From: Cupriavidus pinatubonensis
GTDB lineage: Bacteria > Pseudomonadota > Gammaproteobacteria > Burkholderiales > Burkholderiaceae
Direction: 5' to 3'
NCBI RefSeq assembly: GCF_019602855.1
Contig: NZ_CP080767.1
Location: forward strand, 2,418,001 to 2,482,000
Length of the DNA stretch: 64,000 bases
A model generated the notes under the pieces. That model worked only from the letters and a program-made list of their open reading frames with translations, made no database searches and was not told the origin of the DNA. Made by a program: the position numbers and the translations under genes. Below are positions 20,102-29,059 of this stretch, in pieces (within the stretch, counting starts at the first letter, position 1; the number at the start of each line of letters is the position of its first letter).

Positions 20102-21145
20102 TTACTTGTACTTCGCGTTGGCCTTCTGCACGAACGCGTTGGTGTACGTGTCTTCGAGCTTGACGGACTTGCCCTTCAGCTCGGCGTCAAATTGCTGCAG
20201 CATGCTCAGCGCGGTGCGCGGACCATCGGCCGGCATCATGCCGTCCGGCGAGATCGCTTCCTTGACCTTGTCCCACGCAGCCAGGTACAGCGCGCGATCG
20301 CCGAGCAGGTAGCTTTCGGGCACGGTCTTGACGATGTCGGACGGGCCAGCCTTCTGCAGCCACTTCAGTGCGCGGACCATCGCGTTGGTCAGTGCCTGGG
20401 TGGTGTTGGGGTTCTGCTGGATAAACGCTGCCGACGCGTACAGGCAGCCCGACGGCATATTGCCGCCGAACACGGTCTGCGTGTCCTTGAGCGTGCGGGT
20501 ATCCGAAGCGATGCGGACCTCGTTCTTCTGCGTCAGCATCGAGATCACCGGATCCAGGTTGGCCATGGCGTCGATCTGGCCCGAACGCATCGCAGCCACC
20601 GCGCCGGCGCTCGCGCCCACGCCGATGAACGACACGTCGGACGGCTTGAGCCCGGCCTTGGCCAGCACGAAGTTCGCCATCATATTCGTCGACGAGCCCG
20701 GCGCGGTCACGCCGATCTTCTTGCCCTTCAGGTCGGCGATCGATTTGAACCCCGGCATGGTCTTGTTCGAGACCACCAGCACGATTTGCGGCGCCCTGCC
20801 CTGCAGCACGAACTCCTGGTAGCGCTGCCCCTTGGCCTGCAAGCCGATGGTGTGTTCGAACGCGCCGGACACCACGTCCGCGCTGCCGCCCACCACGGCC
20901 TGCAGCGCCTTGGCACCGCCGGCGAAGTCCACGATCTCGACGTCCAGCCCTTCTTCCTTGAAGTAGCCCAGCCGCTCGGCAATGGTCAGCGGCAGGTAAT
21001 AGAAAAGGTTCTTGCCGCCGACGGCGATCGTCACCTTGGTTTTCTCGGGCTTGCCCTGAGCCTGTGCCTGACCGAAGGTGAACCACCCGGCCAGAAACAG
21101 CGCCAGCGCGATCAGGAACTGTTTCCAGAATTTCTTGTTATACAT
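20102..21145 (-). CDS. ABC transporter substrate-binding protein, NitT/TauT family
   Basis: Periplasmic receptor of 347 residues. The N-terminal signal (FLIALALFLAGWFTFGQAQA) ends near residue 30. The NMT1/THI5-like fold follows, with YYLPLTIAERLGYFKEEGLDVEIVDF, a typical opening for SsuA/TauA/NrtA relatives. The GSSTNMMANF and DPVISMLTQ stretches belong to the two lobes. It is the first gene of the three-gene importer. The ligand is unknown; the fold alone covers many anions and heterocycles. Confidence 0.9.
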   Translation of the reverse strand: MYNKKFWKQFLIALALFLAGWFTFGQAQAQGKPEKTKVTIAVGGKNLFYYLPLTIAERLGYFKEEGLDVEIVDFAGGAKALQAVVGGSADVVSGAFEHTIGLQAKGQRYQEFVLQGRAPQIVLVVSNKTMPGFKSIADLKGKKIGVTAPGSSTNMMANFVLAKAGLKPSDVSFIGVGASAGAVAAMRSGQIDAMANLDPVISMLTQKNEVRIASDTRTLKDTQTVFGGNMPSGCLYASAAFIQQNPNTTQALTNAMVRALKWLQKAGPSDIVKTVPESYLLGDRALYLAAWDKVKEAISPDGMMPADGPRTALSMLQQFDAELKGKSVKLEDTYTNAFVQKANAKYK

Positions 21146-21313
21146 TCGATTCTCCTACCCGTTGGGATCTGCAAACGGCGTGCCGCGCTGCGGCCCAGTG
21201 CGATGCTAGCGGACCTTTCACCGACCCGCATCGGTGCGAATACCTAAAGCCGGCCAGATTGCTGCCGGCTTCAGCATACGCCCCATTGCTTTCGATCGGC
21301 TTGCCGTCCGCGC

Positions 21314-22327
21314 TTATTCGGCGTGGATGTCCGCGGACTTGATCACCTTGCCCCATCGCGCCAGTTCTGCCTTCTGATACTGCGCCAGTTGCTGCGGCCC
21401 CATGAAGACAGCCTCGGCACCCAGCTCCTCGGCTTTCTTGCGGAACGCATCGGTGCGCATGATCTTCTCGATCTCGCCGGCCAGCTTGTCGATCACGGGC
21501 TTGGGCGTGCCCGCCGGCGCGTACATCGCGAACCACGACGACACGTCGAGGTCGGGATAGCCGGCTTCCGGCGCCGACGGCACGTCCTTCAGGCTTGGCA
21601 GACGGGTCTTGCTGGTCACCACCAGCGGACGCAGCTTGCCCGCGGCGATATGGCCCATCAGCGGCGGCGGCGTGGTCATGGTCAGGTCCACATTGCCGCC
21701 GAGCAGATCGGTCATGGCCGGGCCGGTGCCCTTGTACGGCACGTGGGTTATGCGGATGCCAGCCATCTGGTTCAGCAACTCCGTCGAGACGTGCTGCAAT
21801 GAACCGTTGCCCGACGATGCGTAGTTCAACTTATCCGGATGGCTCTTGGCATAGGCCACCAGTTCCTTGAGCGACTTCACCGGCAGCCCCTGGCGGACCA
21901 CGAGCACCTGCGGAGCGGACAACAGATTGGCGACCGGTGCGAAATCCTTGACCGGATCCCACGGCAGGTTCTTCACCAGCAGCGGCGTGATAACGTGGAA
22001 GCCGGAGTACTGCACCAGCAGCGTGTAACCGTCCGGCTTGGCACGCGCGACGACCTGCGCCGCAATGCTGCCGTTGCCGCCGGGGCGGTTGTCCACCACG
22101 ACGGCCTGGCCCAGCGCCTTGGCCAGCGGCTCCGAAATCATGCGTGCCGCCAGATCGGTGGTGCCGCCAGCCGCGGCCGAGACCACCAGCGTGACAGGTC
22201 GAGTCGGGTAGCTGCCGTCCTGCGCAAAGGCGCGCGGCGCAGTGGTGACGATAGCGCCGCCAAGGGCGAGCATGGCTGCGGCCATGAGCTTGCGGCGCGC
22301 CGGCCGTAGGGAAAAGGCTTGCTTCAT
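21314..22327 (-). CDS. Bug/TctC-type tripartite tricarboxylate receptor protein
   Basis: Periplasmic solute receptor of the Bug family, greatly expanded in Burkholderiales, 337 residues. The start at 22327 gives an Arg-rich signal peptide ending AFAQ. The mature protein opens with YPTRPVTLVVSAAAGGTTDLAAR, the family hallmark. DNRPGGNGSIAAQ and HVPYKGTGPAMTDLLGG are the ligand-binding loops. No TctA/TctB membrane genes are nearby, as is common for Bug proteins. It is the last gene of the CoA-transferase/lyase cluster, 76 nt after the lyase, so it probably captures that pathway's substrate. Confidence 0.93.
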   Translation of the reverse strand: MKQAFSLRPARRKLMAAAMLALGGAIVTTAPRAFAQDGSYPTRPVTLVVSAAAGGTTDLAARMISEPLAKALGQAVVVDNRPGGNGSIAAQVVARAKPDGYTLLVQYSGFHVITPLLVKNLPWDPVKDFAPVANLLSAPQVLVVRQGLPVKSLKELVAYAKSHPDKLNYASSGNGSLQHVSTELLNQMAGIRITHVPYKGTGPAMTDLLGGNVDLTMTTPPPLMGHIAAGKLRPLVVTSKTRLPSLKDVPSAPEAGYPDLDVSSWFAMYAPAGTPKPVIDKLAGEIEKIMRTDAFRKKAEELGAEAVFMGPQQLAQYQKAELARWGKVIKSADIHAE

Positions 22328-22403
22328 GGAATGTCTCCGGTATCGGTAAAAGTCTTTTTTTGTCGTCGCGCCGCTTGCCCCGGCGCGCGCATGCCTCAGG
22401 AAC

Positions 22404-23384
22404 CTAGTCCTGTCCGGCGAAATGCTCTGCCAGCCAGGCTGGCGGCTGATGCGTGCGCAGGCGCGGGCCGGCGCGCAGCAGTTGGCTGCCGATGTCGCGT
22501 TCCACCAGCGCGGGAATGCCGGCGACGACATCGAGCAGCGCAGGCAGGTCCACGCCGGTCTGCACGCCCATGCAGGCAAACATGTGCACGAGCTCCTCAG
22601 TACTGACATTGCCGCTCGCACCGGGCGCATAGGGGCAGCCACCAAGGCCGCCGGCCGCGGCATCGAAGCGTGTGACGCCGGTTTCCCAGGCTGCCACGGC
22701 ATTCGCCAAACCCATGCCGCGCGTGTTGTGAAGATGAATGGTCAGGCCCGTATCCGGCAGGCGTTGCTGGAACTGCTCGCACATCTGCGCGACCTGGTTC
22801 GGAAAAGCCATGCCGGTGGTATCGCACAGCGTGATGCCTTGCGCGCCGGCCTCCGCAAAGCTGTGAGCCAATGCCATCACGGCGTCAGTGCTCACCTCGC
22901 CCTCGAACGGACAACCGAACACCGTCGACAGCGACACGTTGACCGGCACACCGGCCGCGCGGGCCTCAGCGATCATCGCGAGCAACTGCGCCTCCGATTG
23001 CGCACGCGTCATGCGCAGGTTCGCGCGGTTGTGGGTTTCGCTGACCGACATCACCAGGTTGACCTCATCGGGCCGGCACGAAAGCGCGCGCTCCAGGCCA
23101 CGGAGGTTCGGCACCAGCGCGGTATAGCGCACGCCGGGCCGGCGATGCATGCGGTGCATCAGCGCTTCGGCATCCGCAAGCGCCGGGATGGCCTTGGCCG
23201 ATGTGAACGATGTGGCTTCGATGCGCGCGAAGCCACAGGCGGACAGCGCATCGACAAAGGCGACCTTGGCATCGGTAGGCACCACGACCGGCTCGATCTG
23301 CAGGCCGTCGCGAGGCGACACTTCGTTAATCTCGATACGGGCTGGGCCGCGCAAGGCCGGGGAGTTGAATTCGGCGGCGCTCAT
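22404..23384 (-). CDS. Hydroxymethylglutaryl-CoA lyase-like protein
   Basis: DRE-TIM (HMGL-like) aldolase of 326 residues that would cleave a 3-hydroxy-3-methyl-acyl-CoA to acetyl-CoA and a keto acid. The catalytic pair R25-D26 lies in SPRDGLQ, the metal histidines are H217 and H219, and the loop cysteine C250 is in GLGGCPYAPGASGN. The metal loop reads HLHNTRGMGLAN: the usual aspartate after the second histidine is N220, and the usual glutamine is Met. It therefore belongs to a divergent subgroup and may not act on HMG-CoA itself. Its start overlaps the CoA-transferase stop by 4 nt. Confidence 0.87.
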   Translation of the reverse strand: MSAAEFNSPALRGPARIEINEVSPRDGLQIEPVVVPTDAKVAFVDALSACGFARIEATSFTSAKAIPALADAEALMHRMHRRPGVRYTALVPNLRGLERALSCRPDEVNLVMSVSETHNRANLRMTRAQSEAQLLAMIAEARAAGVPVNVSLSTVFGCPFEGEVSTDAVMALAHSFAEAGAQGITLCDTTGMAFPNQVAQMCEQFQQRLPDTGLTIHLHNTRGMGLANAVAAWETGVTRFDAAAGGLGGCPYAPGASGNVSTEELVHMFACMGVQTGVDLPALLDVVAGIPALVERDIGSQLLRAGPRLRTHQPPAWLAEHFAGQD

Positions 23385-24577
23385 GCGATTACCTTGCGTG
23401 CGCGCAGATCGGCGATGGCTGCCGCGTCAAACCCTGCCTGTTCCAGCACCGTGTCGGTGTGCTCGCCCAGTGTCGGCGCGCGGTCATGGATCGCGCCGGG
23501 ACTGCCCGACAGTTTCGGCATGATGCCGGGCACTTCCACGGTCAGGCCGCCGGCCGACGTGACGGATTCGATCACGCCACGCGCACGGTAGTGCGGGTCT
23601 TCAGCGATGTCCTTGACGGTGTAGATGCGCCCAGACGGTACCTCGGCCTCGCGCAGCACGGCGAGCACAGCTTCCACGCTTTGCGTGCTGGTCCAGGCAG
23701 CGATCGCGGCATCGATTTCCTCGACACGCTTCACACGGCCATCGTTCTGCGCGAGCGCCGGGTCCTCGGCCAGGTCGGCGCGGCCGATCGCATGCATCAT
23801 GCGCTTGAAGATGGCATCGCCGTTGGCCGCCACCAGTACATACTCGCCGCTCTGGCACGGATACGCGTTCGATGGCGCAATGCCGGGCAGCGCGCCGCCG
23901 GCTGGCTGGCGCACCGCGCCGAATGCCGAGTATTCCGGCAGCAAGCTTTCACTGAGATTGAACAGCGACTCGTACAGCGCCACGTCGATGACCTGCCCTT
24001 CCCCGCCACGCGCATCGCGCTGGTAGAGGGCCAGCAGCACGCCCATCGCACCGTGCAGTCCGGCGATCGTGTCGCCCAGCGACAGGCCGGCACGTACGGG
24101 AGCCCGGCCCGGCTCGCCGGTCAGGTGGCGCAGGCCGGCCATGGCTTCGGCCACGGCGGCAAACCCCGGTTCGTCCTTCTTCGGGCCCGTCTGGCCATAG
24201 CCAGACACACGCAGCATGATCAGGCGCGGATTGTCGGCGTGCAGCACGTCCCAACCGAGGCCCCACTTTTCCATGGTGCCGGGGCGGAAATTCTCGATCA
24301 GCACATCGGCTTCGGCGGCCAGCTTGCGCACCAGCGCCTGGCCTTCGGGCTGGCGCAGGTCGATGCAGACTGATTCTTTATTGCGCGACTGCGCTTCCCA
24401 CCAGACCGATGTGCCCTCATGCAGCATGCGCCATTTGCGCAGCGGATCGCCCAGGCCCGGCGGCTCGATCTTGACCACGTGGGCGCCGAAGTCGGCCAGG
24501 GTCTTGGCGGCAAAAGGGCCGGCAATCAGTTGCCCGAGTTCGAGGACGCGGATGCCCTCGAGAATCTGTTGCGCCAT
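23381..24577 (-). CDS. CaiB/BaiF (family III) CoA-transferase
   Basis: Family III CoA-transferase of 398 residues that moves CoA between carboxylic acids through an aspartyl intermediate. The N-terminal VLELGQLIAGPFAAKTLADFGA is the family hallmark, and the catalytic aspartate is D169 in SLGDT. ENFRPGTMEKWGLG is also conserved. Translationally coupled to the HMGL-like lyase, it most simply activates that lyase's substrate, with succinyl-CoA or acetyl-CoA as a likely donor. That pairing is inference. A LysR gene lies 147 nt upstream in the same direction. Confidence 0.9.
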   Translation of the reverse strand: MAQQILEGIRVLELGQLIAGPFAAKTLADFGAHVVKIEPPGLGDPLRKWRMLHEGTSVWWEAQSRNKESVCIDLRQPEGQALVRKLAAEADVLIENFRPGTMEKWGLGWDVLHADNPRLIMLRVSGYGQTGPKKDEPGFAAVAEAMAGLRHLTGEPGRAPVRAGLSLGDTIAGLHGAMGVLLALYQRDARGGEGQVIDVALYESLFNLSESLLPEYSAFGAVRQPAGGALPGIAPSNAYPCQSGEYVLVAANGDAIFKRMMHAIGRADLAEDPALAQNDGRVKRVEEIDAAIAAWTSTQSVEAVLAVLREAEVPSGRIYTVKDIAEDPHYRARGVIESVTSAGGLTVEVPGIMPKLSGSPGAIHDRAPTLGEHTDTVLEQAGFDAAAIADLRARKVIA

Positions 24578-24724
24578 GGTTGTCTCCGTACGGTGCGGCC
24601 CGCTGAGCGTTGCGGGCGTGTTTGCGTTTCGACGGAGTTTGCCCCAGCGGCGGGCTGGCCGGAATCGGCAATCGGTGAAGCGGGCTTTCTCCGAATGCGA
24701 AAGGCCTGCGGCTTGCAGATGTGA

Positions 24725-25630
24725 TTAGAACGGCGCGCGGTCGCCGCAAAGATGTGAAATGAGCAGCCGCGCCGAAACCGTCAGGCCGGCCGGGTCGCGC
24801 ATGCCGATCAGCAGCGAGCGCTTCGCCCAGGCATCCTGCAGCGACACCAGCGATAGTCCCATCGACTTCACATGCGGTTCGGCCGCGATGCGCGGCAGCA
24901 CGCCCACGCCAAGGCCGGCCATCACCATGCGGCACATGGCGTCAAAGCTGCGCACCTGGATGCGCAGCCGGAACGGGCGGTCCAGCCGGCTGCTTTCCTC
25001 GAGCAGGCGCGCGGCAAGGGAAGTCACCTGCGGCAGGCTGACAAAGTCGAATTCGAGGGTGTCGGCGTAGCGCACCGGCCCACGCTCGGACAAGGGGTGG
25101 CCCGGCGGCGTGACCATGACCAGTTCATCCTGGCGGTACTCCACGGTCACCAGGCCCGCGCACGGCGTGCGATCGGCAAAGATGCCGACGTCGGCGCGAT
25201 TCTCGACCAGCGCCGCGACGATGTCGCTGCTGTTCTGCTCTTCGAGCTCGATGCGAATGGTCGGATGCAGCCGCATGAAAACCGCCAGGTCGTCAGGCAG
25301 AAACTGCGTGATGGCGGAGGTATTGGCGCAGACGCGCACCTGGCCGCGCACGCCGCTTGCATAGTCGGACATCACCCCGGCCATGCGCTCCACGTCCTGT
25401 AGGATCGTCAGCGCATGGTGGTAGCAGGCCTGCCCGGCTTCGGTCAGCTGCACGCCCGCGGCATGACGGAAAAACAGCGGGGCGCCCACTGCTGCTTCCA
25501 GATCCGAAATGCGCTTGCTTGCGGCGGCCACGGCCAGGTGCGACTGCCTCGCTCCCGCCGAAATGCTGCCCTGCCGGACGACGGCCACGAACAAGCCGAG
25601 CGTGACAAGATCGAAGCGGGCCAGGTTCAT
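24725..25630 (-). CDS. LysR-family transcriptional regulator
   Basis: LTTR of 301 residues. The N-terminal winged helix-turn-helix (about 1-65) includes FVAVVRQGSISAGARQSHLAVAAASKRISDLEAAVG. The effector domain of periplasmic-binding fold begins near residue 90 (GQVRVCANTSAITQFLP). It reads in the same direction as the CoA-transferase, lyase and Bug genes 147 nt downstream, rather than divergently. It most likely senses their substrate, but the non-divergent arrangement leaves room for another target. Confidence 0.93.
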   Translation of the reverse strand: MNLARFDLVTLGLFVAVVRQGSISAGARQSHLAVAAASKRISDLEAAVGAPLFFRHAAGVQLTEAGQACYHHALTILQDVERMAGVMSDYASGVRGQVRVCANTSAITQFLPDDLAVFMRLHPTIRIELEEQNSSDIVAALVENRADVGIFADRTPCAGLVTVEYRQDELVMVTPPGHPLSERGPVRYADTLEFDFVSLPQVTSLAARLLEESSRLDRPFRLRIQVRSFDAMCRMVMAGLGVGVLPRIAAEPHVKSMGLSLVSLQDAWAKRSLLIGMRDPAGLTVSARLLISHLCGDRAPF

Positions 25631-25699
25631 TGCGGGCAGTGCAGGAGTCGGTTAGCGAGAGGCAGTTCGGAGCAGGTCATGATGCGGAGTGCGCCAGCC

Positions 25700-26314
25700 T
25701 CAGAGATTGCGGCGGTCCATCACCGCGCGGGCAATGGTGCCGGCATCGACGTACTCGAGTTCGCCACCGACCGGCACGCCGCGTGCCAGGCGCGATACCT
25801 TGAGGCCGCGCGCCTTGAGCATCTCGCCGATGTAGTGCGCGGTGGCCTCGCCTTCGCTGGTGAAATTGGTCGCGACGATGACTTCGCCCACCGGCCCGCC
25901 CATCTCCGTATCGGTGGCTCGCGCGAGCAGGCGGTCCAGATGGATTTCCTTCGGGCCGATGCCGTCAAGCGGCGACAGCCGGCCCATCAGCACGAAATAC
26001 TTGCCGCGATAGGTCAGCGTCTGCTCGATCATGATCTGGTCCGCCGGGGTTTCCACCACACACAGGATCGAACCGTCGCGCCGGTCATCGAGGCAGGTCT
26101 CACAGATTTCCTGCTCGGTGAACGTATTGCAGCGCGCGCAATGGCGGATATGGTCAGCCGCCCCGCGCAGTGCATCGCCGAGTTTGCGCGCGCCCTCGCG
26201 GTCGTGTTGCAGCAGGTGGTAGGCCATGCGCTGGGCGGACTTCGGACCCACGCCGGGCAGCACCCGCAGCGCCTCGATCAGCGCCTGCAGCGAGGTGGGC
26301 GGCGCAGCCTTCAC
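25700..26314 (-). CDS. recR: Recombination mediator RecR
   Basis: RecFOR pathway protein that helps load RecA on gapped DNA. Full length at 204 residues: an N-terminal helix-hairpin-helix ([20 protein letters not shown]), the C4 zinc finger with C59, C62, C71 and C74, and a Toprim domain ([18 protein letters not shown] to SPLDGIGP). It lies 61 nt after ybaB in the conserved dnaX-ybaB-recR order. Confidence 0.98.
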
Positions 26315-26375
26315 GGCCGCCCTCCCACGTACCGCATGGACATTGCGCGCGTCTTGATCATGCCGTCGGCGTGCC

Positions 26376-26702
26376 TCAGAACGGCAGCTTGAAGCCCGGG
26401 GGCAGCGGCAGGCCCGAGGTCATCGAGCCCATCTTTTCCTGCGTGGTCGCCTCGGCCTTGCGCACGGCGTCGTTGAACGCGGCGGCAACCAGGTCTTCGA
26501 GCAGATCCTTGTCGTCGGCAAGCAGGCTCGGATCGATGGTGACGCGCTTCACGTCGTTCTTGCAGGTCATGACCACCTTCACGAGGCCGGCGCCGGACTG
26601 GCCCTCGACCTCGATCTGGGCGAGCTGCTCCTGCATCTTCTTCATGTTTTCCTGCATTTGCTGGGCTTGCTTCATCAGCCCGGCCAGTTGACCTTTCATC
26701 AT
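26376..26702 (-). CDS. YbaB/EbfC nucleoid-associated protein
   Basis: Small DNA-binding dimer of 107-108 residues. The N-terminal [22 protein letters not shown] helix and the central [23 protein letters not shown] strand region are typical of the family. Two ATGs occur in tandem at 26702 and 26699, and either could start the protein. It sits between dnaX (65 nt) and recR (61 nt). Confidence 0.97.
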   Translation of the reverse strand: MMKGQLAGLMKQAQQMQENMKKMQEQLAQIEVEGQSGAGLVKVVMTCKNDVKRVTIDPSLLADDKDLLEDLVAAAFNDAVRKAEATTQEKMGSMTSGLPLPPGFKLPF

Positions 26703-26767
26703 GATGGAATGCTCCTGGATTCGATAGAAAGCGGTTGGAAGGCCGCGCCCCGCGCGGCCCGGAAAAT

Positions 26768-28960
26768 TCAGGCCACGCGCGGCTGGATCGAGCCCGGCAC
26801 GATCTGGCCGCCAAAGTCACGCAGCAGGCCTTGCACGAACGGGTCGGCTTCGATATTGGCCTCCGCCTCGCGCTGGCGCTCGGCACGGGCCTGCGCATCG
26901 GCCGCGGCGGCCGTCTCGGAGACCGCGCCGATTTCGCACTGCACGCGCACCGGCACACCGAAGTGGTCCGACAGCACTTGCTGCAGGCGCTCGGCAACGC
27001 CGTTTTCGCCGAGCGCCGCAACTGGAATACGCAGGTTGAAGGTACGCCCGACCACCTGGGTCAGTTCGCTCTGGTAGGCCAACTGCTGCGGCAGGCCCTT
27101 GAGCGGCAGGTTGGCGGCCAGCGTAGGCCACTCCCCCGTGAACACCGGCGGCGTACCGTCTTCCGCAGCTGCGGGCGGACGCGGCGGAACAGCCTTTGCC
27201 ACAGGCCGCGGGCGGGGCGCCTCGGGGGCCGGAGCTTCCGGCTTCGACGCGCGCGCCGGCGCTGCTGCCTTCGTCGGCAGGCTCACGGGCTCGTTGTCAT
27301 AGGGGCCAAAGACCGGCAGGTCAGGAGGCAGGTCTTCCCACGGAGGGATGTCGCTGCCGCCCGACGCCTCCCACGGCGGGGCACTTTCGGCTTGCGGGGC
27401 GGGCTTGCGGGCCGGTGCAGGCGCTGCGGCCGGCGGCACCGGCCTTGCCGTGGGCGCAGGCGCAGGGCGCGACGCGGCGGCGGCGGGTGCCGGCGCGCGC
27501 AGCGGCTGGGCCGGCTGGCGTGCGGCACCGCCTGCCGGGGTCGACATCGGCGCCGCGGCAAGCGCCCGGCCGCTACCACTACCACCGCCGCGAGCGGCAG
27601 AAGCCTGCCGCGCTGCCGCGAGGGCGGCCCGGGCAGGCGACATCGGTGCATCCCCACCAGCGTCCTGCCTGGCCGGCGCAGCCACCGCAGGGGCCTGCGC
27701 TGCCGGAGCGGGCGCAGGGGCAGGCGTCGGCGACGCAGCAGATTCCGCGTAGCGCGCCACGGGTTCAGCCACGACCGGCGCGGACGCTGCCACAGTACGG
27801 GCACGCGGCGTAGCGCCACCGCCCTGCCCCGGCGCTGATGCAGGCAGCGGTTCCGGCGTCGACGACGGGCGGAACGCCAGCATACGCAGCAGCGTCATGG
27901 TGAAACCAGCGTACTCGTCAGGCGCCAGCGCCAACTCGCTGCGGCCAAGGTTCGCGATCTGGTAGAAGAGCTGGACTTCCTGCGCATCGAACACGCCCGC
28001 CAGACGGCGCACATCGCCAGCTTCCGGCCATTCGTCCTGCACCGAAGCCGGTACGGCCTGGGCCAGTGCGATCTTGTGCAGCAGCGAGCCAAGGTCCTGC
28101 AGCGCGCCGGCGAACGACAGGCTGCGGTCGGCCATGGCGTCGGCAATGCCGATCAGCGCGGCGCCGTCCTCGGCTGCCAGCGCGTCGAGCAATTGCACGA
28201 GATAACCCTGGTCGATTGCGCCGAGCATGCCGCGCACGGCTTCCTCGGACACCTCGCCGGCGCTGTAGGCAATGGCCTGGTCGGTCAGCGACAGCGCGTC
28301 GCGCATCGAGCCGTGGGCCGCCTGGGCCAGCAGCCGCAGCGCATTGCCGTCATGGCCGATGCCTTCCTGCCCGAGGATATTGTCCAGGTGGGACACGATC
28401 TGCGCGGGCGGCATCTGCTTGAGATTGAACTGCAGGCAGCGCGACAACACCGTGACCGGAATCTTCTGCGGGTCGGTCGTGGCCAGGATGAACTTGACGT
28501 GGCCGGGCGGCTCCTCCAGCGTCTTCAGCATCGCGTTGAAGGCGTGGTTGGTCAGCATGTGCACTTCATCGATCATGTAGACCTTGAAGCGCCCCGCCGT
28601 CGGCGCGTACACCGCCTTGTCCAGCAGCTGCGCCATTTCGTCGACGCCGCGGTTCGAGGCCGCGTCCATCTCGATATAGTCGACGAAGCGGCCGCTATCG
28701 ATTTCGGTGCATGCCTTGCACTGGCCGCACGGCTGCGCCGTGATACCGCCGTTGCCGTCAGCACCGGTACAGTTGAGGGCCTTGGCCAGGATCCGGGACA
28801 GCGTGGTCTTGCCGACCCCGCGCGTGCCGGTGAACAGGTAGGCGTGGTGGAGCCGTTGCTGTTCCAGCGCGTGCGTGAGCGCGCGGACCACGTGCTCCTG
28901 GCCGACCAGCGTGGTGAAATCCCTGGGGCGCCATTTGCGCGCTAGAACTTGATAACTCAT
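26768..28960 (-). CDS. dnaX: DNA polymerase III subunits gamma/tau
   Basis: Clamp-loader ATPase of 730 residues. Walker A is GTRGVGKTT (about 45-53), zinc cysteines are C64, C78, C81 and C84, and the DEVH box is in MIDEVHMLT. Domain III runs to about 360. A Pro/Ala-rich linker of roughly 240 residues follows before the C-terminal tau region that binds the polymerase. I saw no obvious A-rich slippery site for gamma. The ATG at 28960 has no ribosome-binding site. An extended -10 element just 7 nt upstream suggests a leaderless mRNA; the longer frame to 29005 would include that promoter. Confidence 0.96.
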   Translation of the reverse strand: MSYQVLARKWRPRDFTTLVGQEHVVRALTHALEQQRLHHAYLFTGTRGVGKTTLSRILAKALNCTGADGNGGITAQPCGQCKACTEIDSGRFVDYIEMDAASNRGVDEMAQLLDKAVYAPTAGRFKVYMIDEVHMLTNHAFNAMLKTLEEPPGHVKFILATTDPQKIPVTVLSRCLQFNLKQMPPAQIVSHLDNILGQEGIGHDGNALRLLAQAAHGSMRDALSLTDQAIAYSAGEVSEEAVRGMLGAIDQGYLVQLLDALAAEDGAALIGIADAMADRSLSFAGALQDLGSLLHKIALAQAVPASVQDEWPEAGDVRRLAGVFDAQEVQLFYQIANLGRSELALAPDEYAGFTMTLLRMLAFRPSSTPEPLPASAPGQGGGATPRARTVAASAPVVAEPVARYAESAASPTPAPAPAPAAQAPAVAAPARQDAGGDAPMSPARAALAAARQASAARGGGSGSGRALAAAPMSTPAGGAARQPAQPLRAPAPAAAASRPAPAPTARPVPPAAAPAPARKPAPQAESAPPWEASGGSDIPPWEDLPPDLPVFGPYDNEPVSLPTKAAAPARASKPEAPAPEAPRPRPVAKAVPPRPPAAAEDGTPPVFTGEWPTLAANLPLKGLPQQLAYQSELTQVVGRTFNLRIPVAALGENGVAERLQQVLSDHFGVPVRVQCEIGAVSETAAAADAQARAERQREAEANIEADPFVQGLLRDFGGQIVPGSIQPRVA

Positions 28961-28967
28961 GCCGGCG

Positions 28968-28976
28968 ATTGTAGCA
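28968..28976 (-). promoter_or_regulatory. Extended -10 element directly before dnaX
   Basis: On the minus strand the sequence is TGC-TACAAT, an extended -10 (TGn plus hexamer). Only 7 nt separate it from the dnaX ATG, so the predicted transcription start falls on or next to the A of the start codon. The -35 region is GC-rich and poor, as is usual for extended -10 promoters. Confidence 0.5.
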
Positions 28977-29059
28977 AAAGGCGGGGCCGCGACGGCGGCC
29001 GCCACGGCAACCGCCGCCCCCGCCAGCCTTGGCGCCGACTGGGCTAGCGCCGGGCCCGG

